A stretch of DNA of 64,000 nt, taken from positions 898,101 through 962,100 of the forward strand of contig NZ_KE136354.1 in the NCBI RefSeq assembly GCF_000406945.1, in the 5' to 3' direction. This document shows positions 24,529-33,795 of this stretch, one piece after another (the first letter of the stretch is position 1; each line of letters begins with the position of its first letter). A program made the position numbers and the translations under genes. The notes under the pieces are model-generated. The model was given only the letters and a program-made list of their open reading frames with translations. It did not search any database and was not told the DNA's origin. The DNA is from Enterococcus dispar ATCC 51266. GTDB taxonomy: Bacteria; Bacillota; Bacilli; Lactobacillales; Enterococcaceae.

Positions 24529-25152
24529 TTATGTGTTTTTAATTACCATTCCGTCAATAATGTCTACGGCTGCTTCACTGGCATTGACAATTTGTTCGAA
24601 TCGATCATAAACATCTTTCCATTTAATAATTTCTAAAATATCTGTTTCTTCTGTAAACAATCCTTTTTTCAACTCTGAATAAAGACGGTCAGATTCAGAT
24701 TCTACCCGATTCACTTCATCAATCATTTTCTTTAGTGTTTTCGAGTGTTTAAATTTGGGAAACTCTAACATTGCGGTGTGGACACCGTTTGCTGCACCCA
24801 GTACCATCGTTGCAAATTCATCGGTTTGCGGACGCATTTTTTTAATTGCCAAATTTTCAAATAAATATGTTAGTGCGTTAATGCCATCTAAAATATCATC
24901 AATACGTTCAGCAATAATTAAAATATCTTCGCGATCAATCGGCGTAATAAAAGCATCATATAATTCATTGGTCAGCTCTGTTACAATCCGGTCACCTTCT
25001 TTTTCTAAATCATGAATCTTTTCAGCTTTTGTTACTAACGCTTCAGCGGAATAATCTTTAACCAATTGAACCAATACCTCCGCTGCTGCTGCTGCATTTT
25101 GCGTCAAGTGTGCCATTGCTCCTAAAAAGTCATATTGTTTTCTTCGTGCCAT
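24529..25152 (-). CDS. DUF47/PhoU-like Pit accessory protein
   Basis: This 207-residue, all-helical soluble protein is of the DUF47 family, structurally related to PhoU. Acidic metal-binding stretches appear in HDLEKEGDRI (about 46-55) and VNRVESESDRLY. It follows the pit gene by 21 bases with an AAGGAG site. Such proteins are thought to regulate the partner phosphate carrier. Confidence 0.9.
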   Translation of the reverse strand: MARRKQYDFLGAMAHLTQNAAAAAEVLVQLVKDYSAEALVTKAEKIHDLEKEGDRIVTELTNELYDAFITPIDREDILIIAERIDDILDGINALTYLFENLAIKKMRPQTDEFATMVLGAANGVHTAMLEFPKFKHSKTLKKMIDEVNRVESESDRLYSELKKGLFTEETDILEIIKWKDVYDRFEQIVNASEAAVDIIDGMVIKNT

Positions 25153-25173
25153 TTTTTAAGCTCCTTATCTAAA

Positions 25174-26190
25174 TTAAAAGATTGCGACAAATAATTTCGC
25201 CATCAAATAAGCAATTAAACCGCAACCCGGGAAAGTCATAACCCAAGCAAAAATCATCTCTTTGACAATTCGCCAGTCTACACTGGAAAGTCTTCGAGAA
25301 GCACCGACACCCATAATTGCTGTTGTTTTAGTATGCGTAGTGGATACTGGGATACCAAATATCGAGGCCAAAAATAAAACAATGGCCGCACTAACATCTG
25401 CGGAAAACCCTTGGTATTTTTCTAGTTTAACCATATCCATCCCGACAGATTTAATAATCTTCATACCACCTACAGAGGTTCCAAATCCCATCGTAATGGA
25501 ACACAATGCCATGACCCATAAAGGAATGGTGAAACCGCCCCCGGTTTTTTCCGCCAAATTATTATAATAAAGGCCTAACATAAAGACCCCCATAAACTTC
25601 TGCCCATCTTGTGCCCCGTGCAAAAAGGCATTTGCAGCGGCAGCGATTGCTTGACCGACTGTAAAAAATTTATTGGCTTTTCTTCTCGGAATATCCCGAA
25701 AAATAATTGCAATAAGTTTAGTAATTAAATAGCCCCCACCAAAACCTAGAATGGTAGAAACAACAAGACCAATTAACACTTTAACCCATTCTTGTCCATT
25801 CACAGCACCAAGGCCACCTAACGCCATAGCTGATCCGGTTAAGCCGGCGATTAAAGCATGAGATTCACTCGTTGGGATGCCAAAATACCACGCAGCTACC
25901 GACCAAACAACAATTGAAAAAAGCGAAGCGGCTAACGCCACTTGAGATGCGCCAATATTTCCTTGTGCATCAAAACTAACAATATTACTAATTGTTTCTG
26001 CTACTTGCGCATTAAAATAAGTCATGACTAATGCACCGAGAAAGTTCATGATTACTGCAATCCAAATTGCCACATTAGGCTTTAATACCCGCGTGGAAAC
26101 AGCGGTTGCAATGGCATTGGGTGCGTCGGTCCAACCGTTCACAAAAATAACGCCCATTACCAAAGTAATCGTTACAACTAATGCTATCAA
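25174..26190 (-). CDS. pit: PiT-family inorganic phosphate transporter
   Basis: This is a 338-residue low-affinity phosphate/proton symporter with about ten hydrophobic helices. The two PiT signatures are NGWTDAPNAIATAVSTR (about 19-35) and the mirrored SVGGMKIIKSVG...VSTTHTKTTAIMGVG in the second half. It begins with TTG preceded by GGTGG. Transcribed with the DUF47 gene, it likely imports phosphate or metal-phosphate complexes. Confidence 0.94.
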   Translation of the reverse strand: MIALVVTITLVMGVIFVNGWTDAPNAIATAVSTRVLKPNVAIWIAVIMNFLGALVMTYFNAQVAETISNIVSFDAQGNIGASQVALAASLFSIVVWSVAAWYFGIPTSESHALIAGLTGSAMALGGLGAVNGQEWVKVLIGLVVSTILGFGGGYLITKLIAIIFRDIPRRKANKFFTVGQAIAAAANAFLHGAQDGQKFMGVFMLGLYYNNLAEKTGGGFTIPLWVMALCSITMGFGTSVGGMKIIKSVGMDMVKLEKYQGFSADVSAAIVLFLASIFGIPVSTTHTKTTAIMGVGASRRLSSVDWRIVKEMIFAWVMTFPGCGLIAYLMAKLFVAIF

Positions 26191-26309
26191 AAAGTTACAC
26201 CACCAAAAAGCAGATTTGTATTTTTACGTTAGTATCATAGCATATTTCAATTTTGTTTGCGTCATTTTTTTAACTTTTTCTGTTAAGTAAAATTTCTTTA
26301 CAACTTTTA

Positions 26310-26338
26310 TTGCATTGCTTACAATGATTGGGTATAAT
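26310..26338 (+). promoter_or_regulatory. Sigma-A promoter of rpsT
   Basis: TTGCAT (26310-26315), 17-base spacer, TATAAT (26333-26338). It lies about 60 bases before the rpsT ATG; an in-frame ATG at 26328 lies inside the promoter and cannot be the start. Confidence 0.8.
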
Positions 26339-26396
26339 GACTAGTGTTGATTTGTATGACTTGTCATGCAAAACTTTTTATTCGGAGGTGAAACTT

Positions 26397-26651
26397 ATGC
26401 CAAACATTGAATCTGCAATCAAACGCGTGAAAACTAGCACTGCTGCTAACGCTAAAAATTCATCTCAAATGAGTGCTATGCGTTCAAGCATCAAAAAATT
26501 CGAACAAGCTGTTGAAGCTGGTGCTGACAACGTAGAAGCTTTGTATAAAGAAGCTAGCAAAGCAATCGACATGGCCGAAACAAAAGGCTTGATTCACAAA
26601 AATAAAGCTAACCGCGATAAAGCTCGTTTAAGCAAAAAAATCGCTAAATAG
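26397..26651 (+). CDS. rpsT: 30S ribosomal protein S20
   Basis: This 84-residue basic protein binds 16S rRNA. It begins [14 protein letters not shown] and has the usual S20 helical, lysine/alanine-rich make-up with RSSIKKFE and [17 protein letters not shown] precedes the ATG. It is a single gene convergent with holA, the common order in Firmicutes. Confidence 0.97.
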   Translation: MPNIESAIKRVKTSTAANAKNSSQMSAMRSSIKKFEQAVEAGADNVEALYKEASKAIDMAETKGLIHKNKANRDKARLSKKIAK

Positions 26652-26655
26652 TGTC

Positions 26656-26689
26656 AAAAAGCGTTGAAGCTTAAGCTTCAACGCTTTTT
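26656..26689 (+). terminator. Terminator of rpsT
   Basis: A perfect 15-base stem AAAAAGCGTTGAAGC / GCTTCAACGCTTTTT with a TTAA loop, five bases after the stop codon; it can work in both directions. Confidence 0.95.
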
Positions 26690-26720
26690 CTTTGATATAA
26701 TTTCTTGTTAGCAATGCTCT

Positions 26721-26748
26721 AGAGATACTAAAAATTTTTAGTATCTCT
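26721..26748. repeat. Perfect 28-base palindrome between rpsT and holA
   Basis: AGAGATACTAAAAA followed directly by its exact complement. A T5 run follows on the plus side, so it may be a second terminator for rpsT read-through. Confidence 0.65.
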
Positions 26749-26793
26749 TTTTACTTACTATATAAACGACTCCTAAATCACTTGGCCATTTTC

Positions 26794-27816
26794 TTATTGC
26801 GCTGTCTTCAAAACAAAGAGCTGAAATAAAAATTCTTTATCCATTTGCCCTGTTTTTACTAAATAGTCATTTTCAATTAATTCATCATACAGGGTCATTA
26901 ACTGTTTTTCATCATATTTGCGAACTTGTTGCATCGCAAGCTTTACCCGGTAGGGATGCACTTTTAAAGTTTGCGCAATATTTCCTTGTTGATAACCTGC
27001 TTTGGTCAATATTTTTGTTTGTAATAATAGTCGGACTTGACCAATTAAAATAGCGTTGATTTTGATTGTTTCTTCTCCTTGCAAATGCAAATCTTCGTAA
27101 ATACGCAATGCCTTATCCGCATTTCCAGTCAAAACGTTTTCTGTCAATTCAAAAATATTATTCTCCAAAGATTTCGGCACTAATTGTAAAATCACATCTT
27201 TTGTCAATGGAGCGCCATTGGCAGCATATAATAGCAATTTTTCCAATTCTTGCATTGCTTTGGTCAAATCCATTTCCGTTAATTGCATAAAAGTATCAAA
27301 AGCTGCGCGCTCCAGTTGGATATTTTCTGCGCTTAACGTTTGACGAATATAGCGTTCTACCTCTTGCTCTTTTAATGGTTGAACATCGATTACAACTGCC
27401 TGCTTTTTTAGTAGTTTACTCACTTTTTTGCGCTCATCCAATTTTTCATAAGGGGCGATGATTACCACTACGCCACTTTCAGCTGGCGCATTTAAATAGG
27501 TTAAAAAATCAGTCAAATCTTGTTCTATTACATTGCTCTTTTTTTCCGCTGTTAAAAACAGAGGATTTTCAGCGATAATCAAACGCTTATCTTCCAAGGA
27601 AAATAAAGATGGTGCCTGAGCTTCTGCTACTACTAAATTCAAAGGATCTTGTTCTAAATCAAAATAAACCAAGTCTAAATCATCTTTTTGCAGTTGTAGA
27701 CGTTCCATAAAAGCTTGCTTTATTCGGTCTTGTAAATAACTTTCCGTTCCCAAAATAAGATACAAGGGAGCCAGCGGTTTTTCTTTGATTGCTTGTAATG
27801 CTTCTTGAGCTTTCAT
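26794..27816 (-). CDS. holA: DNA polymerase III delta subunit
   Basis: This 340-residue clamp-loader subunit opens the beta clamp during replication. It starts with the typical PLAPLYLILGTESYLQDRI (about 15-33) and has the conserved VVIIAPYEKLDERKKVSK segment and the helical C-terminal domain. AAGGAG precedes the ATG. It follows comEC by 45 bases, the usual arrangement in Lactobacillales, and is probably read from the comEA promoter or one close to it. Confidence 0.95.
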   Translation of the reverse strand: MKAQEALQAIKEKPLAPLYLILGTESYLQDRIKQAFMERLQLQKDDLDLVYFDLEQDPLNLVVAEAQAPSLFSLEDKRLIIAENPLFLTAEKKSNVIEQDLTDFLTYLNAPAESGVVVIIAPYEKLDERKKVSKLLKKQAVVIDVQPLKEQEVERYIRQTLSAENIQLERAAFDTFMQLTEMDLTKAMQELEKLLLYAANGAPLTKDVILQLVPKSLENNIFELTENVLTGNADKALRIYEDLHLQGEETIKINAILIGQVRLLLQTKILTKAGYQQGNIAQTLKVHPYRVKLAMQQVRKYDEKQLMTLYDELIENDYLVKTGQMDKEFLFQLFVLKTAQ

Positions 27817-27861
27817 TATCTTTCTCCTTCAAATACTCTTTTTCTATCCTACCATTTTCTA

Positions 27862-30069
27862 CTATTTAGAGCTAGGAGATTCTTGGATTACTACAGGTGT
27901 AGCTTCTGATTGAAAAATGCGCCACTTAAAATAAATCATTCCATGTTGGTCAGTCCGTAGTGTCTGAATTTGGTTTTCATTTAATCCTCTCAAAACTTCT
28001 TTATGAGGATGACCGAATTGATTGTTTAAACCACAAGAAATGATTGCGGTTTTTGGCGCAACCGTGCGAATAAATTTTAAAGAAGATGAAGTGCGACTGC
28101 CGTGATGTCCTAATTTTAAAACATCACTTTTCAGATTGGGATAATCCTTTACTAACTGTTCTTCTCCAGCCTGATGTAAATCACCAGTCAATAAAAAGCG
28201 TTGTTTGCGAATTTGAATTTGTAAGACAAGGGAATCTTCATTCTCACCTTGACCGTGGATTGGGGCAAACACATACATTGGAAAAATCCCATTTACAAAT
28301 GATTTTCCTTTAACTACTCGCAAGGCTGTTTTACGCGGTAGTTTTTTTAAAGTCTTCACCATGTTTTTATGATTTTGACTACCATCACCTAGAATCAATT
28401 GTTTTACATTAAAATGGTGCAACACTTCTTCTAAATCACCCATATGATCCGTGTCCCCATGTGTGATAAAAACCTTATCAATTCTTGTAATACCTAAGGA
28501 TTTCAACACTGGAATCAAAGTGTTTTGTGCGTTACTATTTTGAATTTTCCGTTGCCAGTCTCTTGTTTCAAACAGCAGTTTCCCACCCGTATCTACCAAA
28601 ATAACTTCACGATTAAAGCGGGATTTAAACAAAATGGCGTCGCCTTGACCCACGTCCACGAAAACGGTCATTAAAGGAAATAGAAGACGATTTACCATGA
28701 AAGGTAAGAAAACAAGTAACACTACGACTAACCAGCGGGGATATTTCCTTTGATAAAGAAAAACACCTAACAACATAAGAAAAAGGACAAAAAAAGGAGG
28801 CAACCAACCAATCGGCAAGGTAAAAAATGTGGTTATGTTTAAAATATTTTCAAAAAATTGAATAAAATTTTCAAATAAAGATGCGAAGAAACTGTCTGTT
28901 ATAAAAAAGCTACCTACCATGATTATAAAACCAACAGGTAATAAAAAGAACTTGAAGATTGGTAATAATATAATTGTAAAGACACCACCTAGGATTGGCC
29001 ATTCATAGAAATAAAAACTAATAAGCGGCAAGGCCAATAACGTTAACCAACAACTTTTTTTAAGACTCTTAAAAGTACTTTTGGTATTGTCGGTTGTTAA
29101 CAACAATAGCGCCATGATAAAGGACAACTGACCACCCATTTGGAAGATTAAGAGTGGATCTTTAAATAGGCAGAGTAAAAGAACGATACTAAATTTGTCT
29201 AATTGAGATAAAGAGAGAGGAGCGAGTTTTGTAGCAATGCCTAAAAAGAAAGATAAGGTTGCACGCCAAATGCCAATCCCTCCCCCGCTGAACAATACTA
29301 TTATGCCACCAAATAAAATTAGCAGTGGTAAACTTTGTTTTAAAGTTAAGCGCAAAAATTGCAGAAAATATAAAAATGTTCCTAAAAAAATATGCACATG
29401 CAGCCCTGAAATGCTAAAAAAATGTAAAATACCAGTTGGTGATAATACCGCTTGCGTTTCTTTAAAGTCTTGATCTTTATAACCTAAAAACAATGCACTT
29501 AAATAAGCCCTCGTTTTATTAGGTAATTTCTGCTTAAGCTGACGAATACAGCTCGCTCGAATTTGTCTGAAATTAAAAGACTTTTTAGTCTGCCATTGCA
29601 ATTTTTCTACGTTCAAATTACCACAGTAATGGTGACTTCTTAAATATTTTACTTGATCAAAGCCTCCAAGATTACGTTGTTTTCTCCCTTTACTAAATTG
29701 GCCATAAACTGTGACAAAATTTTGGGCAATAGGTTTTTGAATTAGATAATCTTTTTCTTCTTTATTTTTTATTCGATAATAACAACTAAAGCGTTCCTGA
29801 CGTGAGTTTGTACCAGAAAAGCTTAAACTATCACCGTTTATTTTTAGACTATCTTCTTCAATCTTAAGAACAAATTGTTGTTTTTGAGAATAACTTTTAT
29901 CAGTTTTTTCTAAAATAATGAGGCAGCGCGGTACGATAAAAAAGCTGCAGATACCAACAACTAACAGAAGTTTGAATTGGCGACTACAGCAAAAATAGAT
30001 ACAATACAAAGAAAGTAATAATAAGAGCAGTGGCTGTTTTAAATAAATACTACAAATGATTAAGACCAA
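27862..30069 (-). CDS. comEC: Competence protein ComEC, DNA-uptake channel
   Basis: This 735-residue membrane protein passes single-stranded DNA into the cytosol during transformation. An N-terminal domain with FSGTNSR and KGRKQRNLGGFDQVKYLRS precedes the polytopic competence domain (GILHFFSISGLHVHIFLG near 215). The C-terminal metallo-beta-lactamase domain has VDVGQGDAIL, THGDTDHMGD and LGHHGSRTSS. The only usual start codon is a TTG at 30069 with a poor ribosome site, yet the frame stays open and ComEC-like (RWIFPSLALVLI, a first membrane helix) for nine more codons and beyond, back to a CTG next to the comEB stop. The true start may therefore lie upstream. Confidence 0.9.
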   Translation of the reverse strand: MVLIICSIYLKQPLLLLLLSLYCIYFCCSRQFKLLLVVGICSFFIVPRCLIILEKTDKSYSQKQQFVLKIEEDSLKINGDSLSFSGTNSRQERFSCYYRIKNKEEKDYLIQKPIAQNFVTVYGQFSKGRKQRNLGGFDQVKYLRSHHYCGNLNVEKLQWQTKKSFNFRQIRASCIRQLKQKLPNKTRAYLSALFLGYKDQDFKETQAVLSPTGILHFFSISGLHVHIFLGTFLYFLQFLRLTLKQSLPLLILFGGIIVLFSGGGIGIWRATLSFFLGIATKLAPLSLSQLDKFSIVLLLCLFKDPLLIFQMGGQLSFIMALLLLTTDNTKSTFKSLKKSCWLTLLALPLISFYFYEWPILGGVFTIILLPIFKFFLLPVGFIIMVGSFFITDSFFASLFENFIQFFENILNITTFFTLPIGWLPPFFVLFLMLLGVFLYQRKYPRWLVVVLLVFLPFMVNRLLFPLMTVFVDVGQGDAILFKSRFNREVILVDTGGKLLFETRDWQRKIQNSNAQNTLIPVLKSLGITRIDKVFITHGDTDHMGDLEEVLHHFNVKQLILGDGSQNHKNMVKTLKKLPRKTALRVVKGKSFVNGIFPMYVFAPIHGQGENEDSLVLQIQIRKQRFLLTGDLHQAGEEQLVKDYPNLKSDVLKLGHHGSRTSSSLKFIRTVAPKTAIISCGLNNQFGHPHKEVLRGLNENQIQTLRTDQHGMIYFKWRIFQSEATPVVIQESPSSK

Positions 30070-30106
30070 GGCTAGACTCGGGAAAATCCAGCGATTGGTT
30101 AAGCCG

Positions 30107-30592
30107 TTATTCAGTTACTTCGTTTAGTGAACCAAAAGAAAGTTTTTGAAAATATTCGGGATCTAAGATTACTTTTTGCGCTGTCGCACCGACCTGCGCA
30201 ATTAATTCAACTGCATAAGGATCATTGTGGTAATCATGTAAGTAATATATTTTACGAATCCCTGCTTGTAAAAGAGCTTTTGTGCATTGTAGACAAGGAA
30301 AATGAGTGACATAGACTTCTGCTTGATCAGTCGAAATTCCCAATTTCGCACATTGTAACAATGCATTCATTTCAGCATGAATCGTGCGGATACAGTGGTT
30401 ATCTACAACATAACAGCCATCATCTATACAATGGACATCCCCACTAACTGATCCGTTATAACCTCCTGCAATAATTCGTTTATCTTTTACCAATGTTGCA
30501 CCGACCTCAAGACGAGTACAAGTACTACGTAATGCTAAGAGTACCGCCTGTGCCATAAAATATTGGTCCCAAGGAATTCTTTGATCCGTCAT
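30107..30592 (-). CDS. comEB: dCMP deaminase family protein ComEB
   Basis: This 161-residue zinc-dependent cytidine/deoxycytidylate deaminase has the zinc motif HAEMNALLQ (His and catalytic Glu) and PCLQCTKAL (two Cys). Further Cys/His residues in VHCIDDGCYVVDNHC fit the ComEB type. In other bacteria it makes dUMP from dCMP; a role in competence has not been firmly shown. It lies between comEA and comEC with gaps of 24 and about 37 bases. Confidence 0.94.
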   Translation of the reverse strand: MTDQRIPWDQYFMAQAVLLALRSTCTRLEVGATLVKDKRIIAGGYNGSVSGDVHCIDDGCYVVDNHCIRTIHAEMNALLQCAKLGISTDQAEVYVTHFPCLQCTKALLQAGIRKIYYLHDYHNDPYAVELIAQVGATAQKVILDPEYFQKLSFGSLNEVTE

Positions 30593-30616
30593 AACTTCGC
30601 TCCTTTATTATTTTAT

Positions 30617-31243
30617 TTATATTGTAATCGATGCACGTAATTTTTCAACCGTCTTTTCCCCGATTCCCGAAACTTCTTTTAGTTCGTCAATGGATTTAAA
30701 ATTTCCATTTTCCTCCCGATAGGCAATGATCGCCTCTGCTTTTTTTATGCCAATGCCAGATAAAGTTTGCAATTGTGTCAGGTCTGCCGCGTTAATATTT
30801 ACTTTTTCTGTGTTATCATTAGTCCCATCCTTAATCTCGTTCAGCGTACTACTATCCCCTATATTTTTAGGGGATATTTCTTTGTGATTTGGTACATAGA
30901 TCATCTGCTGGTCTTGTAATTTTTGAGCCAGATTAATTTCTTTTTGTTGCGCCTTTTTAGTAAAGCCGCCAGCCATCTGGACTAGTTTTTGCATTCTTGC
31001 ATCATGGGGTAATTCGTAAACTCCAGGTCTTACTACTTCTCCTTTAATGTCTACGGTAATCGTTGCACTTTGGCTTTCACTTTGTTTTGATACCATTTCA
31101 CTACTAGAACTACTAGGCAAGGTCTCCCATGTACTATTTTCTTTTTGTTTATACCAGATAAAAAATACTCCTATAATTGTAATACAAATGAAAATACCAC
31201 TACCAATTAACAACTGCTGTTTTTTATCTCCTAAAACATTCAT
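30617..31243 (-). CDS. comEA: Competence protein ComEA, DNA receptor
   Basis: This 208-residue membrane-anchored receptor binds double-stranded DNA outside the cell. There is one N-terminal transmembrane helix (about 10-30), a serine/glutamine-rich linker, an SLBB domain (DIKGEVVRPGVYELP, about 65-120) and C-terminal tandem helix-hairpin-helix motifs (LSGIGIKKAEAI and VSGIGEKTVEKL, 160-205). AAGGAGG precedes the ATG. It is the first gene of comEA-comEB-comEC-holA and looks intact. Confidence 0.95.
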   Translation of the reverse strand: MNVLGDKKQQLLIGSGIFICITIIGVFFIWYKQKENSTWETLPSSSSSEMVSKQSESQSATITVDIKGEVVRPGVYELPHDARMQKLVQMAGGFTKKAQQKEINLAQKLQDQQMIYVPNHKEISPKNIGDSSTLNEIKDGTNDNTEKVNINAADLTQLQTLSGIGIKKAEAIIAYREENGNFKSIDELKEVSGIGEKTVEKLRASITI

Positions 31244-31308
31244 TTTTTTCCTCCTTTCATAGTTAACTACGCAAAAAAAATTATTTATTACTATTAACTA
31301 AAATTTCA

Positions 31309-31347
31309 CAAAAAAAAAAGCAAAACCAGTTTAAAACTGATTTTGCT
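31309..31347 (-). terminator. Terminator downstream of the HAD/DUF711 group
   Basis: Minus strand GCAAAATCAGTTTT / AAACTGGTTTTGC followed by about ten T. It lies about 95 bases after the HAD stop codon and upstream of comEA. Confidence 0.88.
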
Positions 31348-31439
31348 ATTTATAATTTATCCTTTTATTCTAAGCCAATAACTAAAGTTAGCAATAGATG
31401 CTACATTATTGCACTATACTTCAAAAAATTTGCCGAGGG

Positions 31440-32057
31440 CTAGCTTTCACTAATTAAATTTTGTAACTGTAAAAAATCTGTAGCGTAGTAATCAGCAGAA
31501 ATATTTTCTAACAATCCTTCATTATCAAAGAAACAAGTTTTTAATCCCGCTTCTTTTCCTGCTACAATATCTAAGAGCCGATCGCCTATCATTACCGTCT
31601 GTTTTTTTGGCAAATGATATTTTGTTACTAAATAAAGAAGTGCCTCAGGATCAGGTTTTCTCGCAAAATTATTTTCTTCACCAACAATTTCAACAAAAAA
31701 ATCCGTCAATTGATAGTGTCCCAACAATTTTTTAGTAGAAGACACAGTGCGATGCGTCATAATAAAGTTACGGCCGCCGTTTTTTTGAACAGCAATTAAC
31801 ATCTCTGTCACATAGGCAAAAGGATGGGGCCACTTTTCCATTTCATTTTCATATTTATGAAAACGATGCGAAAAATCAGTAAAGTCGAGTTGATAGTGCT
31901 GTGTAACGGCTTTTGAAGATTTTTCCTTTAATAATCGATAAATATTTTCGCCCTCAGCGCTAATCCCTTCTTCTTGCAAAACTTTCAGAATTGCTTTTAA
32001 CATATTGGGATAAGTATCAAATAACGTTCCATCAAAATCCCAAATAAAATCTTTCAT
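31440..32057 (-). CDS. HAD-superfamily hydrolase (phosphoglycolate phosphatase-like)
   Basis: This is a 205-residue HAD subfamily IA protein. Motif I is IWDFDGTLFDTY near the N-terminus (two catalytic Asp), motif II is the threonine of FIMTHRT, and motifs III/IV are KPDPEALLYL and IGDRLLDIVAG. ATG at 32057 is preferred because AAAGG lies nine bases upstream; ATG and TTG codons just before it are too close. It follows DUF711 directly and shares its transcript. Its substrate is unknown. Confidence 0.85.
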   Translation of the reverse strand: MKDFIWDFDGTLFDTYPNMLKAILKVLQEEGISAEGENIYRLLKEKSSKAVTQHYQLDFTDFSHRFHKYENEMEKWPHPFAYVTEMLIAVQKNGGRNFIMTHRTVSSTKKLLGHYQLTDFFVEIVGEENNFARKPDPEALLYLVTKYHLPKKQTVMIGDRLLDIVAGKEAGLKTCFFDNEGLLENISADYYATDFLQLQNLISES

Positions 32058-32069
32058 TTTCATCAACCT

Positions 32070-33413
32070 TTAGTTTTTAAATGAATGAATGGGGGCCGGA
32101 ATACGCCCACCCCGGGCAATAAAGTCGCTACTTTTCGCAGGATTAACTTTCATTACAGGTGCACGGCCTAATAAGCCGCCAAATTCTACCATATCGCCTA
32201 CTTTTTGCCCTTTAGCCGGAATAATGCGCACAGCAGTTGTCTTATGATTAATTACACCAATTGCTGCCTCATCAGCAATCATAGCCGCAATTGTTGCAGC
32301 GGGAGTATCACCTGGAATTGCAATCATATCTAAGCCAACAGAACAAATTGCCGTCATGGCTTCTAATTTTTCTAAATTCAACAAACCATTTTCTACGGCT
32401 TTAATCATTCCCGCATCTTCAGAAACAGGGATAAAAGCACCTGATAAGCCCCCAACATGATTACATGCCATTACCCCCCCCTTTTTAACGGCATCATTTA
32501 AAAGAGCTAAAGCAGCCGTTGTTCCATGAGTTCCAACAGATTCTAATCCCATTTCTTCTAATATTAGGGCAACACTATCCCCAACAGCAGGTGTGGGAGC
32601 CAAAGACAAGTCGACAATACCAAAAGGAACACCTAAACGTTTCGAGGCCACTTGACCAACCATTTGGCCCATTCGTGTAATTTTGAAGGCTGTCTTTTTC
32701 ACGGTTTCTGCTACAACATCAAAGGATTCACCTTTAACTTTTTCCAAAGCACGCTTCACTACACCTGGACCACTAACGCCTACATTAATTTCACAGTCTG
32801 CTTCGCCGACCCCATGAAAAGCCCCGGCCATAAAGGGATTATCTTCGACTGCATTGGCAAAAACGACTAATTTGGCACAGCCCATTTCTGAAGCTGCGGC
32901 TGTTTTTTTGATTGTTTCGCCCATTAATTTGACGGCATCCATATTAATTCCAGCTCGCGTTGAGCCAATATTAACAGAAGAACAAACAAATTGCGTTTCT
33001 TTTAGAGCTTCGGGAATGGAAGCAATTAGCGCTCGATCAGCACCTTGATAACCTTTTTCCACTAAAGCAGAAAATCCTCCGATGAAGTTTATGCCTAAAG
33101 CAATTGCGGCTTTATCCAAAGTTTTGGCAAAAGGAATACAATCATTAGTACCGCTTGCAGCAGCAACAAGAGAGATTGGCGTGACCGAAATTCGTTTATT
33201 GATAATGGGAATACCAAATTCGGTTTCAATATCTTCTCCTACTTTTACCAAATCACGTGCTTTGGTGGTAATCTTTTGGTAAATATTATCACAGGTTTTA
33301 TGAACATCACTGCTGATACAATCTAGTAAAGAGATTCCCATTGTAATCGTACGAATATCTAGGTTTTCTTCTTCTACCATGCGAATGGTTTCTAAAATCT
33401 GATTAGTTTCCAT
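32070..33413 (-). CDS. DUF711 family protein (UPF0210)
   Basis: This 447-residue glycine/alanine-rich cytosolic protein belongs to UPF0210 (PFL family), with the well-conserved [39 protein letters not shown] and [13 protein letters not shown] regions. Structures show a PFL/RNR-like barrel, but no reaction has been established. In most Firmicutes it is preceded, as here, by a small ACT-domain gene (15-base gap), which suggests an amino-acid-responsive enzyme. AAGGAG precedes the ATG. Confidence 0.92.
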   Translation of the reverse strand: METNQILETIRMVEEENLDIRTITMGISLLDCISSDVHKTCDNIYQKITTKARDLVKVGEDIETEFGIPIINKRISVTPISLVAAASGTNDCIPFAKTLDKAAIALGINFIGGFSALVEKGYQGADRALIASIPEALKETQFVCSSVNIGSTRAGINMDAVKLMGETIKKTAAASEMGCAKLVVFANAVEDNPFMAGAFHGVGEADCEINVGVSGPGVVKRALEKVKGESFDVVAETVKKTAFKITRMGQMVGQVASKRLGVPFGIVDLSLAPTPAVGDSVALILEEMGLESVGTHGTTAALALLNDAVKKGGVMACNHVGGLSGAFIPVSEDAGMIKAVENGLLNLEKLEAMTAICSVGLDMIAIPGDTPAATIAAMIADEAAIGVINHKTTAVRIIPAKGQKVGDMVEFGGLLGRAPVMKVNPAKSSDFIARGGRIPAPIHSFKN

Positions 33414-33428
33414 GGACTAAGCTCCTTA

Positions 33429-33695
33429 CTATAATTTATGCATTGCGTTGAAAATTTCTTCATTTTGAACGTTGATTTTGACACCCAATTTATCACCAAC
33501 AAGATTCAATTCCTTTTTCATACTTTCAAAATCCGAATTTTGTTTTAATTGCAACATCATGGTCATGGTAAAATAATCTTCCATAATCGTTTGAGAAACA
33601 TCTAAAATATTGATGTCCAAATCTGCCAGTTTTTGGCTAACACCGGCAATAATGCCCACCTTATCTTGACCAATTACTGTTAAAATAGCTTTCAT
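33429..33695 (-). CDS. ACT-domain protein (UPF0237)
   Basis: This 88-residue protein is a single ACT regulatory domain (AILTVIGQDKVGIIAGVSQKLA at the N-terminus, then the ILDVSQTI strand), a fold that binds small molecules such as amino acids. The start is the ATG at 33695 with AGGAGG ten bases upstream; an in-frame codon 36 bases earlier lies before that site. It is the first gene of the ACT-DUF711-HAD group. Confidence 0.92.
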   Translation of the reverse strand: MKAILTVIGQDKVGIIAGVSQKLADLDINILDVSQTIMEDYFTMTMMLQLKQNSDFESMKKELNLVGDKLGVKINVQNEEIFNAMHKL

Positions 33696-33795
33696 ATTTA
33701 AAATACCTCCTGTTTTTTTCGAGTATAGCAAAAATAAGTTAACCTTTCGATAAAAAAAGGAACAAAACCAAATTGTGCTTTGAAATTGTTCGTGT

